64,000 nt of DNA from Mycobacterium hubeiense (GTDB lineage Bacteria; Actinomycetota; Actinomycetes; Mycobacteriales; Mycobacteriaceae): assembly GCF_002838065.1 (NCBI RefSeq), contig NZ_PIZU01000002.1:1-64000 (forward strand), written 5' to 3'. The notes under the pieces are model-generated. The model had not been told where the DNA came from. It saw nothing but the letters and a program-made list of their open reading frames with translations, and did no database searches. Below are positions 62,634 through 64,000 of the stretch, in pieces; position 1 is the first letter of the stretch; each line of letters opens with the position of its first letter. Made by a program: the position numbers and the translations under genes.

Positions 62634-63464
62634 TTACCGCTGATAGTGCGGAGACTGCCGCCCGTTTCGCGACGGCGGCGGGCGTCGGATCGGTTCTGCG
62701 CGGCCGGGTTCAGGGCGCGGGTAACGACCGACGTCGGCGCGTCCGGGCGGCATGTCCGGGCGACCCGGCGGCACTTCGGCCGGGCGCGACGGGGCCGGCT
62801 TGAGCGGACGACTGGGCGCGCCGCTGCGGCGTGCGACAGCCTGGCCGCTGGTTTGCGGTATGGGCGGCAGCACCCGCAATAGGTCGTTGAACTGGCGCAC
62901 GGTGCGCAGGCCTTCGTCCCACTGGGCCCGGGTGCTGGTGACAGGCATCGCCACCAGCGTCCAGTGTTGCTCGTTCCACATGATCTCGGCGCAGTCGGGC
63001 GCGGTGTGGGCGAACGTCACCATGCGGCGGTCGCAGGCGCGGCGTGCGGCGTCGAGGTTGGTGGAGTACACCATCCGCGGACCGATCGCGCCGAGCAGCC
63101 AGATGTCTTTCTCCCGTGGCTCTTTGATGCCCTTGAGCCGCAGGTCGACGACGACGTTGGTGCCGACTTTGCGATGCAGGGCGATGACCGTCGCGACCTC
63201 TTCGATGTCGAAGATGAACACGGCCTCGCCGCGAATCTGCCCGAGCACCACGTTCTTGGCGGTGACGTCGCCGACGGTCGAGATCACGCCGCGCTTCCAG
63301 CGCTTGACGAGGTCGGGTGATTCGGCTTCGTAGTCGAATCCGTGTGACTTCGCCCACGACTTGCGGCGACGGCCCAGCCCGCGTCGACGATCGATGTCGA
63401 CGTACAGCAGCACGGCCGCACCCACAAAACAGAGTGCGGACAGCGTGAACCAAAGCGGGACCAT
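62634..63464 (-). CDS. ttfA: Trehalose monomycolate transport factor TtfA
   Basis: A 276-residue membrane-anchored protein. N-terminal helix WFTLSALCFVGAAVLLYVDID, then a basic region and a cytoplasmic beta-rich domain (DIEEVATVIALHRKVGTNVVVDLRLKGIKEPREKDIWLLGAIGPRMVYST), ending in a long proline-rich basic tail (RPLKPAPSRPAEVPPGRP...). The layout and position match Rv0383c (TtfA), which works with MmpL3 to move trehalose monomycolate. ATG 63464 is chosen. Confidence 0.88.
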   Translation of the reverse strand: MVPLWFTLSALCFVGAAVLLYVDIDRRRGLGRRRKSWAKSHGFDYEAESPDLVKRWKRGVISTVGDVTAKNVVLGQIRGEAVFIFDIEEVATVIALHRKVGTNVVVDLRLKGIKEPREKDIWLLGAIGPRMVYSTNLDAARRACDRRMVTFAHTAPDCAEIMWNEQHWTLVAMPVTSTRAQWDEGLRTVRQFNDLLRVLPPIPQTSGQAVARRSGAPSRPLKPAPSRPAEVPPGRPDMPPGRADVGRYPRPEPGRAEPIRRPPPSRNGRQSPHYQR

Positions 63465-63549
63465 CGCGCCTAGCCTACTTGCTGGGCCCGCCGAATCCCG
63501 AACTCACGGTGATCACGGTCAAGTCTCGGGTCAGATCCGCGCTTATGGC

Positions 63550-63612
63550 CGTTGACTCTGCACACAGGGCGCAAAAGTACGAGAGACCCGCGCCCTGAGC
63601 GCAGAGTCAACG
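63550..63612. repeat. 63-bp palindromic element, copy 2
   Basis: Perfect 12-bp ends CGTTGACTCTGC (63550-63561) and GCAGAGTCAACG (63601-63612), and perfect inner arms AGGGCGC (63566-63572) and GCGCCCT (63590-63596), all with one centre. It lies 12 bp downstream of the clpB stop and upstream of ttfA. Confidence 0.8.
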
Positions 63613-63623
63613 CCGAGCGACAC

Positions 63624-64000
63624 TCAGCCGAGGACCAGCGATTCGCCGTCGGGCGCCACGTTGACGGGCACCACGTCGCCGTCGTGGATCTGGCCGGCCA
63701 GCAGCATCTTGGCCAGCTGGTCGCCGATGGCCTGCTGGATCAACCGCCGCAGCGGGCGCGCCCCGTAGACCGGGTCGAAGCCGCGCTGGGCCAGCCACTT
63801 CTTGGCCGGCAGCGACACCTCGAGCGTCAGCCGCCGCTGGCTCAGACGCTTCTGCAGCTGGGCCAGCTGGATGTCGACGATCTGCACCAGCTCCTCGGGG
63901 TTGAGCCCGTTGAAGATGATCACGTCGTCGAGCCGGTTGATGAACTCCGGCTTGAACGCCGAGCGCACCGCGGCCATCACCTGCTCCTCCGTGCCGCCCG
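63624..64000 (-). CDS. clpB: Chaperone ClpB, 3' part (cut by the window edge)
   Basis: The C-terminal 125 residues of the disaggregase ClpB. The visible frame continues upstream to the edge (GGTEEQV, then MAAVRSAFKPEFINRLDDVIIFNGLNPEELV). The FKPEFINRLDD sensor-2 region and the D2 small domain (GARPLRRLIQQAIGDQLAKMLL) are characteristic. ClpB rescues aggregated proteins with DnaK. The frame is intact to the TGA at 63624. The rest of the gene lies outside the window. Confidence 0.96.
   Translation of the reverse strand, partial: GGTEEQVMAAVRSAFKPEFINRLDDVIIFNGLNPEELVQIVDIQLAQLQKRLSQRRLTLEVSLPAKKWLAQRGFDPVYGARPLRRLIQQAIGDQLAKMLLAGQIHDGDVVPVNVAPDGESLVLG

Overview
The window looks like a chromosomal segment of a mycobacterium, probably a fast-growing Mycolicibacterium. 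GC is high, GTG starts are common, and most minus- and plus-strand neighbours are joined by ATGA or GTGA overlaps. The content is the actinobacterial set known from M. tuberculosis around Rv0356c-Rv0434: sodC, virR, def, xthA, thiC/thiD, lpqL, thiG/S/O/E, mutT3, glnX-glnH-pknG, ackA/pta, fgd, metZ, purT, purA, fba, a DedA protein, ttfA and clpB. These assignments come from recognising the proteins; no database search was run. I saw no rRNA, tRNA, IS element, prophage or CRISPR array. No gene-free stretch exceeds about 200 bases.

Layout. 1-5 kb: a membrane protein, a LON-domain protein, a lipoprotein, a YbdK-type ligase, SodC, VirR and a DUF3263 protein. 4.6-7 kb: def, a GNAT enzyme and xthA. 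7-12.5 kb: a drug-type MFS exporter divergent from a TPP-riboswitch operon (thiC-thiD-hydrolase-septum-formation-like protein). 12.5-17.4 kb: a Baeyer-Villiger-type monooxygenase, small membrane proteins, a regulator with two TetR domains and an amino acid permease. 17.5-25.7 kb: two tandem M28 aminopeptidase lipoproteins, an ABC transporter, an SGNH hydrolase and thiG-thiS-thiO behind a second TPP riboswitch, with thiE divergent. 25.7-35 kb: mutT3, the glnX-glnH-pknG nutrient-sensing operon, a nuclease-like gene, and ackA-pta. 35-42.5 kb: fgd, an MBL-fold protein, GNAT, SDR, metZ, a rhodanese and purT. 42.5-49.2 kb: a UBP zinc finger protein, an Na+/H+ antiporter, MarR with a divergent MMPL transporter, a hydrolase, and a P450 with its ferredoxin. 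49.2-64 kb: thioesterase, purA, an M50 protease, a CDF metal exporter, fba, DedA, XdhC, GH76, an RNA methyltransferase, SDR, ttfA and the 3' end of clpB.

Functional themes are thiamine biosynthesis under two TPP riboswitches, central carbon and nitrogen control (PknG system, Pta-AckA, Fba), F420-dependent redox chemistry (Fgd), cell-envelope work (TtfA, VirR, GH76, LpqL), and purine and sulfur amino acid synthesis.

The most unusual signal is in the spaces between genes. Three 96-bp imperfect palindromes with shared sequence (17384-17479, 30864-30959, 31894-31989) have identical internal spacing. Two of them bracket a gene for a DUF559/AbiEi-like nuclease-fold protein. A second class of 63-bp palindrome occurs twice (52420-52482, 63550-63612). 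Several of these elements supply the final codons or the stop codon of the neighbouring gene. This resembles a REP-like small mobile family and is the best candidate here for an undescribed system.
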